Origin: Halobacillus fulvus
Lineage (GTDB): Bacteria; Bacillota; Bacilli; Bacillales; Halobacillaceae
Direction of reading: 5' to 3'
DNA: 64,000 nt
Assembly: GCA_004078665.1 (NCBI GenBank)
Contig: SCFO01000002.1
Coordinates: forward strand, 372,001 to 436,000
Shown: positions 18,019-26,628 of the stretch, piece after piece
Layout of the letters: every line of letters starts with the position of its first letter
Position numbering within the stretch: position 1 is the stretch's first letter
The notes under the pieces: model-generated
Database searches by the model: none
What the model saw: only the letters and a program-made list of their open reading frames with translations
Told to the model about the DNA's origin: nothing
Translations under genes and position numbers: made by a program

Positions 18019-19095
18019 ATTTTTAAATCAAAAAGTATTTTAGGTTTAGCCATGTTGATTATGCTGAGTCTAGTGTTAGCTGCTTGTGGTGGCAACGGAG
18101 ACGGAGGCGACGAAAGTGCCGGTGGAGATGGTGAAACATACAACTGGCGCATGGTAACAGAAGAAGTGGATGGTCAGGTCCAATATGAATATGCCGAAGA
18201 ATTTGCGAATCGTTTGAATGAAAAGTCAGATGGCGCAATCAATATCGATGTCTATGAATTTGGTGGACTTGGTAGTGAAACCGACCAGGTAGAACAACTT
18301 CAAAATGGTGCAGTCGAAATGGCGGTTATGTCTCCAGGGTTTACAGGAAACATGGTACAGGAAGGACAAATTTTTGCCCTTCACTTCCTATTCCCGGATG
18401 ATGTCGCGTTGACTCAAGAGATTTTGAACACGAGTGAAGCATTGAATACCGATCTTCGTGAGCAATATGAGGAATACAGCATTACACCGCTTTCTTTCTG
18501 GACAGAAGGTGCGATGCAGTGGACATCTAATTCACCAATCGAAGAACCGGCTGATTTTGAAGGATTCAAAATGCGTACACAATCGTCTCCTTTGATCTTG
18601 GAATCTTATGAAGCATACGGAGCTAGCCCTCAGTCCATGAGCTGGTCCGAGCTTTATACAGGTCTTGAGCAAGGAACAGTAGAAGGACAGGAAAACCCAG
18701 TGTTCTTCATTGGCGATGCTTCTTTCCATGAAGTGCAGGACTATATGACGATGTCTAACCACAATAACTATGTGGCTATGACAACGGTTAATACCGAGTG
18801 GTTTGATGGCCTTGATGAAGACATGCAGACAATGATCGATGAAACCGTTCAGGAAATGCAGGAATGGGTCTTTGACGAACAGGAAGCTCAGAACGAAGAG
18901 TGGATGGAAGTCATCCAGAACGATGAAGAGAATCCAACTGAAATCATTGAGCTGACAGATGAACAACGTCAAGCATTCCAAGACGCAGCTATGCCGGTAC
19001 GTGATTTCTACCGTAACGAAGTTTCCACTGTTGATGGTGCAATTCTTGATAAATTAGAAGAAGAAATCAGTGCGGCACAAGAAGGCTCTGAATAA
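18019..19095 (+). CDS. TRAP transporter solute-binding lipoprotein (DctP type), probable ATT start
   Basis: Extracytoplasmic binding subunit of the TRAP carrier, about 358 aa if started at ATT 18019. Reasons for that start: GGGGAGG lies eight bases upstream, and the reading gives FKSKSILGLAMLIMLSLVLAACGG, a complete lipoprotein signal with basic n-region, hydrophobic core and lipobox LAAC. The first in-frame ATG (18052) has no ribosome site and loses the basic residues. The mature part has DctP motifs such as FEGFKMRTQSSPLILESYEAYGASP and YTGLEQGTVEGQENP. The mature protein is very acidic, as expected of an exposed protein in a halophile. Third gene of the operon; ligand unknown. Confidence 0.85.
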   Translation: MFKSKSILGLAMLIMLSLVLAACGGNGDGGDESAGGDGETYNWRMVTEEVDGQVQYEYAEEFANRLNEKSDGAINIDVYEFGGLGSETDQVEQLQNGAVEMAVMSPGFTGNMVQEGQIFALHFLFPDDVALTQEILNTSEALNTDLREQYEEYSITPLSFWTEGAMQWTSNSPIEEPADFEGFKMRTQSSPLILESYEAYGASPQSMSWSELYTGLEQGTVEGQENPVFFIGDASFHEVQDYMTMSNHNNYVAMTTVNTEWFDGLDEDMQTMIDETVQEMQEWVFDEQEAQNEEWMEVIQNDEENPTEIIELTDEQRQAFQDAAMPVRDFYRNEVSTVDGAILDKLEEEISAAQEGSE

Positions 19096-19098
19096 AAA

Positions 19099-19138
19099 AT
19101 AAAACTCGTATCCGGTTTTTCCGGATACGAGTTTTTTA
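19099..19138. terminator. Bidirectional terminator
   Basis: AAAACTCGTATCCGG / CCGGATACGAGTTTT with a five-T loop and a T run after it. It closes the TRAP operon and overlaps the 3' end of the convergent MFS gene. Confidence 0.88.
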
Positions 19139-20326
19139 ATGGACGGACTGCCATGGTTCTTGTTGATTACGGTAATCAAAGAAAGTTAAGATCAACACAA
19201 CAATAAAAAGAAAGCTTGATAACTTGAACAATGTCGCGGTTTCAACAAACTGATAAATGAAACCAAGGATAAGAGCGCTGGAGCCAATACCAAGGTCGAT
19301 GGATGAATAATACATACCATTCGCAATCCCGCTTCGTTCCGTCGTCGTTTTAGAAATAACCCACGCCTGTAGAGCTGGCATCATGGATCCAAAACCAATT
19401 CCAAAGATCGCACCAGAAATGACAAGATGGAGGTTGCTCGTGGCGAGAGCTAAAACCCACATTGCGATAAAAGACAAACCAGAGCAGAACATAATCAGTT
19501 TCCATGGGCCATGTTTATCAAAGTACTTGCCCGTCACAGGGCGGGAAATCGTAGCAAATACTGCGTTAAAGAAGTAAAACAGAAAGGTGCCTGTTAAGCC
19601 CTGTTCATTTCCAAAGATGACGATATACGTGACGACCGACCCATATCCAAACGTGTTGAGCAATGTAACGAGGGCAGGATAACGGCTTTTCTGCTCAATT
19701 AGTGAACCAAAAAAAGAAAACTTCGGAGGTTTTTTCTGATTATCGTACACGCTTTTTGGTGTTACAAAGCTTGTAAGGGAAAATAGGAGGATCGCGATGA
19801 CTCCTAAGGCTACAGAAATCCAGACTAATAGATTAAATGTATAGTTTTGATAAAGATAAATTCCTAAACTCGGAGCCATGATCATTCCAACTGTGACGGA
19901 TAAACCGAAATAACCCATACCTTCGCCTACTCTTCTCCTAGGTACAAGGTCGACTGCAGCTGTACCGTTGACCGTCGTTGACCATCCCCAGGCAATCCCG
20001 TGGATAAACCGGATGAGCAGTAATAAGGTGACAATTTGTGTGATCGGGTAAAGAGCGGTCATAATCAGTAAAGCAATAGCACCTGTCATCACCAGGATTT
20101 TACGGGGGCGTGTCATCAAAAGGTGTCCGATAAACGGACGGATGATGATTGCAGCAAATGCAAAAGTTGTCGTAATGAGTCCGATTTGTATGTTGCTTCC
20201 ACCGATCGACTCAATATAAGGAGGGAGATTAGGCAGAAGCATTTGAAAGCTCATAAAGGTGAACAAGTTCGCTAAGATAAGAAAAATAAACGGCATCGTC
20301 CAAAGCTTTGGCAATGTTTGCGTCAT
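19136..20326 (-). CDS. MFS transporter
   Basis: 396-aa, 12-helix major facilitator. Seen: opening helix IFLILANLFTFMSFQMLLPNLP, the loop 2-3 signature region RPFIGHLLMTRPRKIL (G-x-x-x-D-R-x-G-R-R-like, degenerate), and RPVTGKYFDKHGPWKLI as its second-half counterpart. The pattern resembles drug/metabolite efflux carriers (YwoG/YfkF type), but the substrate cannot be read. Ribosome site AGAGAGG before ATG. Separate transcript between two terminators. Confidence 0.87.
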   Translation of the reverse strand: MTQTLPKLWTMPFIFLILANLFTFMSFQMLLPNLPPYIESIGGSNIQIGLITTTFAFAAIIIRPFIGHLLMTRPRKILVMTGAIALLIMTALYPITQIVTLLLLIRFIHGIAWGWSTTVNGTAAVDLVPRRRVGEGMGYFGLSVTVGMIMAPSLGIYLYQNYTFNLLVWISVALGVIAILLFSLTSFVTPKSVYDNQKKPPKFSFFGSLIEQKSRYPALVTLLNTFGYGSVVTYIVIFGNEQGLTGTFLFYFFNAVFATISRPVTGKYFDKHGPWKLIMFCSGLSFIAMWVLALATSNLHLVISGAIFGIGFGSMMPALQAWVISKTTTERSGIANGMYYSSIDLGIGSSALILGFIYQFVETATLFKLSSFLFIVVLILTFFDYRNQQEPWQSVH

Positions 20327-20357
20327 AGATGGAACCTCTCTTTCTAAAAGACCTGTA

Positions 20358-20388
20358 GAAACCCGCCATGATCAGATCACGGCGGGTT
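20358..20388 (-). terminator. Probable terminator of the AI-2E gene
   Basis: AACCCGCC / GGCGGGTT arms with further pairing inside (GTGATC / GATCAT). The T tract on the minus strand is weak (TTTCT). Confidence 0.5.
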
Positions 20389-20396
20389 CTGTTAGG

Positions 20397-21464
20397 TCAC
20401 GTTTGCTGTTTTGATTCGAGCCACTGGTTGTAAAAATGGCTGACAGTTGTTTTAATCACCGCATAAGCTGGGATAGCGAACAGCAATCCTATGAAGCCCG
20501 CCAAGCCCCCGGCGGCTAGTATGAGCGTAATGATCGTCAGCGGGTGAATGCTTAAAGCTTTCCCCATAACATTAGGAGAAACGAAGTTCCCCTCGATTTG
20601 CTGGGCAATGATCGAAATCAGCGCGACCCAGATGACAAGGATTGGATCCTGGAAAAAGGCGACAAGAATGGCCGGAATAGCTGCCAGAAACGGACCGACA
20701 AAAGGAATGACATTCATGAGCATTGCAAATAAGGAAAGCGTCAATGAATACGGCAATCCTATGATCAGGTAACCCACCAGAAGAAGAAGGCCGACGACTA
20801 CACTGACTGTCAATTGTCCGAGGATAAAGGACTGTAATGTATGATCGATAGACCCTGCGAGCTTTTCAAAGCTGCGTGCCGCTTTTTTATTCAAAAATTG
20901 CTTGATGAAAGGAACGAGTTTGTCTCCATCCTTGAGCATAAAGAATAAGAAAAACGGAATGAGCACAAGGGCGAACACAAAGCCGATCAGTTGGCTGAGT
21001 ACGTTAATGATAATCATTGAAGCATCTTGAAGATAGGACTGCAAGTTTTGGATGACGTTCTCAATCGTTCCATTAAACTGGCTTGGAATCAGCTCCTGAT
21101 TTTGCTGCCAGTAGGTAATCGTTTCGCCTAGCATATCGATCATACTTGGAAGGTTATTGGCAAGGCGTGTGAATTGCTGCTGGGCAATCGGTGCAATGAA
21201 CTGAACAATGATAAAGCCGAGCAGTATGTAAAGAATGAAAATGATTAAAATCCCGAGAATTCTTGGAACTTTATACCCTTCTAAAGCATGTAGCACGGGC
21301 CGTGATAAATAAAACAAAATCCCCCCGCCGATTAAAGGGACGGCGATGGCACCTATGTATGTAACAATCGGTTCAAAAAAGAACTGGATTTCGTGAAGAA
21401 GCATAATCAATAAGCTAATAAGAATAGCGGCTACAATAAATTGGAACCAGCGTTTCTGTACCAT
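20397..21464 (-). CDS. AI-2E family (UPF0118) membrane protein
   Basis: 355-aa protein of the autoinducer-2 exporter superfamily, with 7-8 membrane segments and a soluble loop of about 60 residues after the third. Family stretches: GGGILFYLSRPVLHALE, LVPFFLFFMLKDGDKLVPF-like region, NVIPFVGPFLAAIPAILVAF and NFVSPNVMGKALSIHPL. Despite the name, many members do not export AI-2; relatives from halophilic Bacillaceae have been reported as Na+(Li+)/H+ antiporters, which would suit this setting. Starts with AAAAGGTGGGTGAATC-ATG. Confidence 0.87.
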   Translation of the reverse strand: MVQKRWFQFIVAAILISLLIMLLHEIQFFFEPIVTYIGAIAVPLIGGGILFYLSRPVLHALEGYKVPRILGILIIFILYILLGFIIVQFIAPIAQQQFTRLANNLPSMIDMLGETITYWQQNQELIPSQFNGTIENVIQNLQSYLQDASMIIINVLSQLIGFVFALVLIPFFLFFMLKDGDKLVPFIKQFLNKKAARSFEKLAGSIDHTLQSFILGQLTVSVVVGLLLLVGYLIIGLPYSLTLSLFAMLMNVIPFVGPFLAAIPAILVAFFQDPILVIWVALISIIAQQIEGNFVSPNVMGKALSIHPLTIITLILAAGGLAGFIGLLFAIPAYAVIKTTVSHFYNQWLESKQQT

Positions 21465-21832
21465 GATTCACCCACCTTTTGAAATGGTCATTTTTTGTTT
21501 TTTCTGATTTAAACGTATAATGTAAGCATACCAGAGATACATAGTAAATCCATACTTTTACTATCAGATATTTTTCAATTCAACGTTAATCGAGTGATTC
21601 GTAGATACAGAATATAGTGGAAGGGACCTTTTCAGTTCACTCACCAGTTATATGCGCATTTTGACTCCGTCATCTAAGTTGTTTTAATCTTTGTGAAAAC
21701 AACACCTAAGTGTTTAAATGGATTTTCCTAGCGGTCGATTTGTGTTCAATTAAGATGAGCTGAGTTGTAAAGACTTAATGACAGTTGCATTTATAACTTC
21801 CTGCTACCCCCTACTCCACTCTATGCTTAATG
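21465..21832. other. Intergenic stretch without a gene
   Basis: Together with repeat copy A this separates the divergent AI-2E gene and pepT by 640 bp. I see no ORF with a ribosome site. Nothing else of note. Confidence 0.55.
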
Positions 21833-21987
21833 TTTCCGTTCGCCAATTCTAGGGAGGAGGGGCGGGAAATGGCGAGACTCCTATGGGGAGGAAAGGGCAG
21901 GTTGAGATCCCGCAGGGCCTTAGCCCGAGGAAGCTCAACGCCCGCCCATGGAAAGCGAGTGATTTCCCGCCCAACTCCAAACGGAAA
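21833..21987 (-). repeat. Palindromic dispersed repeat, copy A
   Basis: About 155 bp bounded by TTTCCGTT and AACGGAAA. Inside are large inverted arms (GGGGCGGGAAATGGCGAGAC on the left; GTGATTTCCCGCCC on the right) and inner arms CCTATGGGG / CCCATGG and GGCAGGTTGAG / CTCAACGCCCGCC around GGGCCTTAGCCC. Listed as minus because its order is opposite to copies B-D. Confidence 0.9.
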
Positions 21988-22106
21988 AACGTTCAAGTCG
22001 TCGGAATATTAACATTGAAATTTAATGAGAAGTTGATTAAAAAAGTAGGGTAAACTAGCTTTGGATCATGAATGTTGAGAGATAATATCAGAAGGAGAGG
22101 AAATGA

Positions 22107-23333
22107 ATGAAAAAAGAATTGCTGGAGCGTTTTACATCCTATGTGAAAGTGGACACGCAGTCCGATCAGAATAGCGAAACGACACCTTCCACCGAAAAAC
22201 AGTGGAATCTCGCTCATCAATTAGTGGAAGAATTGAAAGAGATCGGAATGGAAGAGGTAACGATGGATGAGCATGCGTATGTGATGGCGACGCTCCCTGC
22301 TAACACCGATCAAGAGGTGCCCGTGATCGGCTTTTTGGCACACATTGATACAGCGACCGATTTTACGGGGGAAAATGTTCGTCCGCAAGTGGTCGAGAAT
22401 TATGACGGACAGGATATCCAGCTGAACGAGGAGACGGTTTTGTCGACGAAAGATTTTCCTGAGCTTGCAGCCTACAAGGGGCAGACCCTGATTACCACCG
22501 ATGGAACGACACTTTTAGGAGCAGATAACAAAGCTGGCATTACTGAAATAATGACAGCTATGAACTACTTGATTCAGCATCCTGAAATCAAGCACGGAAA
22601 AATACGTGTAGCTTTCACACCTGATGAAGAAATCGGGCGTGGTCCACATAAATTCGATGTGGAGAGGTTCGGTGCTTCTTATGCTTACACGGTAGATGGT
22701 GGACCTCTTGGAGAATTGCAGTATGAAAGCTTCAATGCGGCAATGGCAAAAGTGACCTTTTACGGGAATAGTGTTCACCCGGGCACAGCGAAAAATAAAA
22801 TGGTAAATGCTACGAAATTAGCGATCGAATTTCAAGAGACATTGCCTAAAGATCAGGCTCCCGAGTTCACAGAGGGTTATGAAGGATTTTATCACCTACA
22901 CTCATTCCAAGGAGACGTCGAAAAAGCAACGCTCGTCTATCTTGTGCGCGATCATGATAAAAAGGAATTTGAAGCGAAAAAAGAATACCTTAAACAAACG
23001 GCAGAAGGAATACAACATCGCTATGGCAAACAGAATGTGGTCTTTGAGATGGAAGATCAATACTACAACATGGGCGATAAAATCGAGCCTGTCAAACACA
23101 TTGTCGATATTGCAGAAGAGGCGATGGAGAGCCTTCAGATCAAACCTTTGATTCAGCCGATCCGCGGTGGAACAGACGGTTCGCAATTATCATACATGGG
23201 CCTCCCGACACCGAACTTGTTCACAGGCGGGGAGAACTTCCACGGGAAGTATGAATACATTTCGTTGGACAGTATGGAAAAAGCGACGAATGTGATCGTC
23301 AAAATTGCCGAACTGTTCGTGAAAAAACAATAA
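22107..23333 (+). CDS. pepT: Peptidase T (tripeptidase)
   Basis: 408-aa M20B zinc aminotripeptidase, cytosolic, releasing the N-terminal residue of tripeptides. Seen: first metal ligand with catalytic Asp in [11 protein letters not shown], bridging Asp in [15 protein letters not shown], the Glu pair in TPDEEIGRG, and the last ligand His in [13 protein letters not shown] near the C-terminus. Length equals the family norm. AGAAGGAGAGG precedes the ATG. Confidence 0.95.
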   Translation: MKKELLERFTSYVKVDTQSDQNSETTPSTEKQWNLAHQLVEELKEIGMEEVTMDEHAYVMATLPANTDQEVPVIGFLAHIDTATDFTGENVRPQVVENYDGQDIQLNEETVLSTKDFPELAAYKGQTLITTDGTTLLGADNKAGITEIMTAMNYLIQHPEIKHGKIRVAFTPDEEIGRGPHKFDVERFGASYAYTVDGGPLGELQYESFNAAMAKVTFYGNSVHPGTAKNKMVNATKLAIEFQETLPKDQAPEFTEGYEGFYHLHSFQGDVEKATLVYLVRDHDKKEFEAKKEYLKQTAEGIQHRYGKQNVVFEMEDQYYNMGDKIEPVKHIVDIAEEAMESLQIKPLIQPIRGGTDGSQLSYMGLPTPNLFTGGENFHGKYEYISLDSMEKATNVIVKIAELFVKKQ

Positions 23334-23394
23334 AGTATAACTGGTTTCATTTCTTCCATACTAAAAATAGGACAAATAGAGTGGGGAAGACCAG

Positions 23395-23422
23395 TTGACA
23401 AAAAAAGGGTCCATGCTATGAT
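23395..23422 (+). promoter_or_regulatory. Sigma-A promoter of riboswitch-terC unit 1
   Basis: TTGACA, 16-base spacer, TATGAT, ending about 20 bases before the aptamer. Confidence 0.75.
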
Positions 23423-23441
23423 GGAAAAAGAATTCAGCATT

Positions 23442-23594
23442 CCTAAAGGGGAGTAGCTTAAGACAGTAAAGTCGTCATGACGGGATTTTCCCCGGCTTTA
23501 TTGGCAACGTACGTTGTAAGCGAGACCTTTACCCACTGTGGTAAAGGTCTATCTTTTTTTGGTCCTTACCACAGTGGTAAGGACCATTTTTTTT
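23442..23594 (+). promoter_or_regulatory. yybP-ykoY Mn2+ riboswitch with two tandem terminator hairpins
   Basis: Aptamer 23442-23533: CTAAAGGGGAGTAGC at the 5' side, TGGCAAC and GCGAGACCTTT at the 3' side are the conserved marks of this Mn2+-sensing class; P1 forms by AAAGG with CCTTT. Expression platform: hairpin 1 (AGACCTTTACC / GGTAAAGGTCT, 23523-23550, then T7) shares its 5' arm with P1, so Mn2+ binding should prevent it and switch the gene on. Hairpin 2 (GGTCCTTACC / GGTAAGGACC, 23561-23585, then T8) is a second terminator. The 3' side of hairpin 1 (23533-23547) can pair with the 5' side of hairpin 2 (23564-23577). Controls the terC at 23682. Confidence 0.9.
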
Positions 23595-23681
23595 ATGGAA
23601 TCCCTCAATTGGCAGGAAAAATTGGAGTGCTTTTTCAAAAATACTTAAAGCAAATGTTACATAAGAAAAGGAGGATGAAAG

Positions 23682-24458
23682 ATGGATGCTCAATTATTGA
23701 TTGAATATGGCTGGGTCCTGATTGTTCTTATCGGGCTTGAAGGCATTCTGGCTGCAGATAATGCATTAGTCCTTGCGATCATGGTCAAGCATTTGCCACC
23801 GGATAAAAGAAAAAAGGCTTTGTTTTACGGACTTGCAGGCGCCTTTATCCTTCGCTTCGGCTCACTGTTCGTCATCTCATTTCTCGTAGATGTATGGCAA
23901 GTACAAGCGCTTGGAGCGGCCTATTTATTATTTATTTCTGGTAAGCACTTATTTGATAAGTGGAGGAAAAAGGGAGAGGACCCCGAGGAAGAAGAGGAAG
24001 AGATTGGAGAACCGAAGAGAGGGAAGGGGTTTTGGGCTACTGTTTTGAAAGTGGAACTGGCGGACCTTGCCTTTGCGGTCGATTCGATTTTAGCGGCTGT
24101 CGCCCTGGCTGTGGCTTTGCCGGAAACACCACTTCCGGCAGTCGGAAGTCTCGATGGAGGTCAGTTTGCCGTTATTCTTACGGGTGGTATGATCGGAATT
24201 ATCATTATGCGATTTGCAGCGAACGTATTTGTGAAGCTTCTTCATTCCAGACCTGGACTGGAAATTGCTGCTTTTGTTATTGTTGGCTGGGTTGGTGTGA
24301 AGCTCGTCGTTTCGACGTTGGCTCACCCAAACATTCAGGTCATTGATGAACATTTCTCGCATTCTCTATTATGGAAAGTAACGTTTTATTCCGTACTTGT
24401 TCTTATTGCGGTAATGGGATGGTTCCTTTCGCCTAAATACGAAACTGCAGAAAGCTAA
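23682..24458 (+). CDS. TerC family membrane protein (probable Mn2+ exporter)
   Basis: 258-aa integral membrane protein with seven or so helices. Family marks: GLEGILAADNALVLAIMVKHLP with the conserved acidic residues near residues 19-40, and VELADLAFAVDSILAAVALAVALP in the second half. An acidic loop EDPEEEEEEIGE at about 100-111 is specific to this copy. TerC proteins under yybP-ykoY control (MeeF/MeeY type in Bacillus) export Mn2+ and help metalate secreted proteins. Behind a Mn2+ riboswitch, so metal efflux or metalation is the best reading. A second terC lies at 28637. Confidence 0.92.
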   Translation: MDAQLLIEYGWVLIVLIGLEGILAADNALVLAIMVKHLPPDKRKKALFYGLAGAFILRFGSLFVISFLVDVWQVQALGAAYLLFISGKHLFDKWRKKGEDPEEEEEEIGEPKRGKGFWATVLKVELADLAFAVDSILAAVALAVALPETPLPAVGSLDGGQFAVILTGGMIGIIIMRFAANVFVKLLHSRPGLEIAAFVIVGWVGVKLVVSTLAHPNIQVIDEHFSHSLLWKVTFYSVLVLIAVMGWFLSPKYETAES

Positions 24459-24472
24459 TTTCTGCAGTTTTT
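24442..24472 (+). terminator. Rho-independent terminator of terC 1
   Basis: AAACTGCAGAAA / TTTCTGCAGTTT stem that includes the terC stop codon in the loop region, then a T tract. Confidence 0.85.
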
Positions 24473-24549
24473 TTATGAGTGCCTTTAAGTTTTTATCTGA
24501 CGGGTTTAAGGGTAAAATGAAATCAAAAGGAACAAGGGAGGGAATCCGT

Positions 24550-24741
24550 ATGGGGAAAGCAGCACAGCACCCGTCCGATCAATTTCACTACATTAAGAAT
24601 AGAATTCAAATGCTCAATCAGGTGGTCTCTTCCATGAATCCTGACGATGTGGATATGGATGATTTCAACCGAGTACTGGATATGATTCAACAGCTTCAAA
24701 TGAAGATGGAGCGTTTCAAAAAAGATTGGGAACAATCATGA
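24550..24741 (+). CDS. SE1561 family small protein
   Basis: 63-aa helical protein, MGKAAQHPSDQFHYIKNRIQ..., matching the SE1561 family of Bacilli (unknown function). The ATG at 24550 follows GGGAGGGAA by six bases, so I prefer it to an in-frame ATG at 24475 that overlaps the terC terminator. The C-terminal half is a likely coiled coil (VLDMIQQLQMKMERFKKDWEQ). Its stop overlaps the next start as ATGA, so the following membrane protein is translationally coupled. Confidence 0.78.
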   Translation: MGKAAQHPSDQFHYIKNRIQMLNQVVSSMNPDDVDMDDFNRVLDMIQQLQMKMERFKKDWEQS

Positions 24742-25358
24742 CCAGCCGGAAGACTTTTTTTCTTGTCTTCTGGCTTTTGTTCATAGGGTATGCCTGGTTA
24801 ATAGCGCCGAACGGAGATCAGGGGTATTTGAACCAGCTGATTACGATGGATGATCCTGATCCACTACTCCTCACGGTGTTCAGCTTGTTAGGGATTTTTC
24901 CGATGGCGTTTGCGACGATTTTATTAAATCAGGATGACAGCCGTGTACCTGTATGGCCGTTTGTCATCGGATCATTCATGCTAGGTGCCTTTGCCCTTAT
25001 TCCATATTTCTTTTTATCCTCTACAAAAGGGGAGAGAAATTCTGTGCGTACCCCGGGCATCATTCGAAGATTTCTAAATGCGCGTGTGTATAGGTTCATT
25101 CTTTTGACAGGAACGATTGCCCTTGTCATTTACGGGCTTACGGCTGGAAGCTTTGCCCTTTATCAACAGGCGTTTGAGACTTCACAGTTTGTCCACGTCA
25201 TGACCATCGATTTTTTTGTCCTGGCAGGCCTAAGTGTGTTTGTGATTTACTGGAATGAACGGAAAAAAGGAATAGAGAATCAGTTGTTCTGGCTCGGTTT
25301 TGTACCGGTTGTCGGATTTCTTGCGTATATCGCGATAGAGAAGAGGAAGTCAATGTGA
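24738..25358 (+). CDS. Uncharacterised multi-pass membrane protein
   Basis: 206-aa protein with about six hydrophobic helices: one near the start (TFFLVFWLLFIGYAWLIA), two around residues 37-80, two around 110-160 and one at the C-terminus, ending in a basic EKRKSM. There is a poly-charged loop STKGERNSVRTPGIIRR. I do not recognise the family. It is sandwiched by ATGA/GTGA overlaps between the SE1561-like gene and a GNAT gene, so the three form one coupled unit. Confidence 0.65.
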   Translation: MTSRKTFFLVFWLLFIGYAWLIAPNGDQGYLNQLITMDDPDPLLLTVFSLLGIFPMAFATILLNQDDSRVPVWPFVIGSFMLGAFALIPYFFLSSTKGERNSVRTPGIIRRFLNARVYRFILLTGTIALVIYGLTAGSFALYQQAFETSQFVHVMTIDFFVLAGLSVFVIYWNERKKGIENQLFWLGFVPVVGFLAYIAIEKRKSM

Positions 25359-25819
25359 AGTTTAGTGTAATGACTCAAGTGGAAGCAGAAGAAGTTGCTG
25401 AATGGAAGTATCCTCCTCCTTACGACTTTTATGATATGACAGCTGATGAGGAGGATTTAGAGGAGCTTTTATCTCCGGAGAAAAGAGGCTCCCATACATA
25501 TAGTGTAAGAGAAAATGAACAGTTAGTCGGGTTCTTTACTTTTTCCTTATTAGAAGACCACATGATGGAGATCGGACTCGGCCTTCACCCCGACTGGACA
25601 GGGAAAGGGGTAGGGGACCAGTTTGTGGAGGAGGGGCTCCAATACGCGATCTCCACTTGGCAGGTGAACGGTTTTGTTCTAGCGGTCGCCCTTTTCAATC
25701 AGCGGGCGATTCGAGTGTACGAACGACTCGGATTCAAGAAAGTAGAGGAATTTCAGCAGCCTACAAATGGAAGTGTGTATGATTTTGTCAAAATGAGCAA
25801 GCAGGTCACTTCAATGTAA
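25355..25819 (+). CDS. GNAT family N-acetyltransferase
   Basis: 154-aa single-domain acetyltransferase. It starts at GTG 25355, overlapping the preceding stop by three bases. Acetyl-CoA motif A is visible as IGLGLHPDWTGKGVGDQFVEEGL and motif B as ALFNQRAIRVYERLGFKKVEEF, with the conserved Asn, Tyr and Gly. WKYPPPYDFYDM near the N-terminus is typical of the RimI/YkwB-like subgroup acting on small molecules or proteins; substrate unknown. Confidence 0.87.
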   Translation: MKFSVMTQVEAEEVAEWKYPPPYDFYDMTADEEDLEELLSPEKRGSHTYSVRENEQLVGFFTFSLLEDHMMEIGLGLHPDWTGKGVGDQFVEEGLQYAISTWQVNGFVLAVALFNQRAIRVYERLGFKKVEEFQQPTNGSVYDFVKMSKQVTSM

Positions 25820-25872
25820 ATCCTTCTTCCCTTATAATGACGGAAGAGATGAAGAAAAAGGAGTGATCGGTA

Positions 25873-26322
25873 ATGGCTCTTCACCATTTCCACTTGAAAG
25901 CCGATTGGCCGGGTGGCCGTAACAGTGTCGGATTTATAGAATCAGATCAATTAAAAACGAAGATCTCTATTCCGAAAGAAATGGATGGACCACACATTGG
26001 AACAAATCCGGATGAAATGCTGCTCGGAGCAGCGGCGACCTGCTACATCATAAGTCTCGCAGCTATGATTGAGCGTGCGAATCTTCCGTTAGAAGAGATG
26101 AGCATGGAATCGGAAGGAATTGTCGATGTGACGGACGGCATCTTTACGTATAAAAAAATCATTCATAAACCAGTGGTGACATTGAAAGCCGAGGCGACGG
26201 AAAAAGAGTTGAAGAAGCTTAATGTGCTTGTGGAGAAAGCAGAAAAGAGCTGCATGATTTCCAAAGCGATTGAAGGAAACGTCGAGCTCGAACTCCAACC
26301 CGACACCTCCATTAACCACTAA
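25873..26322 (+). CDS. OsmC family peroxiredoxin-like protein
   Basis: 149-aa OsmC/Ohr-fold protein that reduces organic or inorganic hydroperoxides through a two-cysteine site. Both cysteines are present: one in GAAATCYIISLAAM at the central helix and one in EKSCMISKAIEG; a Glu between them lies in MIERA. The sequence is closest to the OsmC subtype found in staphylococci and bacilli rather than Ohr. Preceded by AAAAAGGAGTGATC, followed by a terminator. Confidence 0.9.
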   Translation: MALHHFHLKADWPGGRNSVGFIESDQLKTKISIPKEMDGPHIGTNPDEMLLGAAATCYIISLAAMIERANLPLEEMSMESEGIVDVTDGIFTYKKIIHKPVVTLKAEATEKELKKLNVLVEKAEKSCMISKAIEGNVELELQPDTSINH

Positions 26323-26327
26323 TCTGA

Positions 26328-26361
26328 TAAAACCACGCAGAGTTGCCTGCGTGGTTTTTAT
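26328..26361 (+). terminator. Rho-independent terminator
   Basis: AAACCACGCAG / CTGCGTGGTTT with a six-base loop and T run behind the OsmC gene. Confidence 0.85.
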
Positions 26362-26409
26362 ATAAAGCAGAACTTAAATTTTATGCTCTCCAAGTAATAG
26401 CATGGAAAG

Positions 26410-26579
26410 TTTCCGTTATACATAATAGAGAATGGAGTGGCGGGAAATACCCCGCTTTCCATGGGCGGGCGCTGAGCTTCCTCGTCGCTTTGTTCCTGTG
26501 GGATCTCAGCTTGCTCTTTCCTCCCCATAGGAGTCTCGGCATTTCCCAGACCTCCAAATTCTTAAAAACATAACGAAAA
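26410..26579 (+). repeat. Palindromic dispersed repeat, copy B
   Basis: Begins TTTCCGTT and ends in the degenerate AACGAAAA. It holds CGCTTTCCATGGGCGGGCGC, GCTGAGCTTCCTCG, GGGATCTCAGC and CCTCCCCATAGGAGTCTCGG, the same order as copies C and D. Lies between convergent OsmC and glucosidase genes. Confidence 0.88.
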
Positions 26580-26592
26580 CATACATCTAAAC

Positions 26593-26626
26593 AAAAAGTC
26601 ACACTCCGGAAAGAAGTGTGACTTTT
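26593..26626 (-). terminator. Terminator of the GH13 glucosidase gene
   Basis: Minus strand AAAGTCACACT / AGTGTGACTTTTT with a nine-base loop and T tract, directly behind the stop codon. Confidence 0.8.
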
Positions 26627-26628
26627 GA

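Noticed and set aside
21811-22012. Two overlapping 60-codon frames within repeat copy A, and similar ones in copies B-D
   Set aside because: They run through palindromic repeat sequence on both strands and have no conserved start or ribosome site.
23523-23594. CRISPR-like repeated units near the first terC
   Set aside because: The two similar segments are terminator hairpins of the riboswitch platform; there are no spacers or further repeats.
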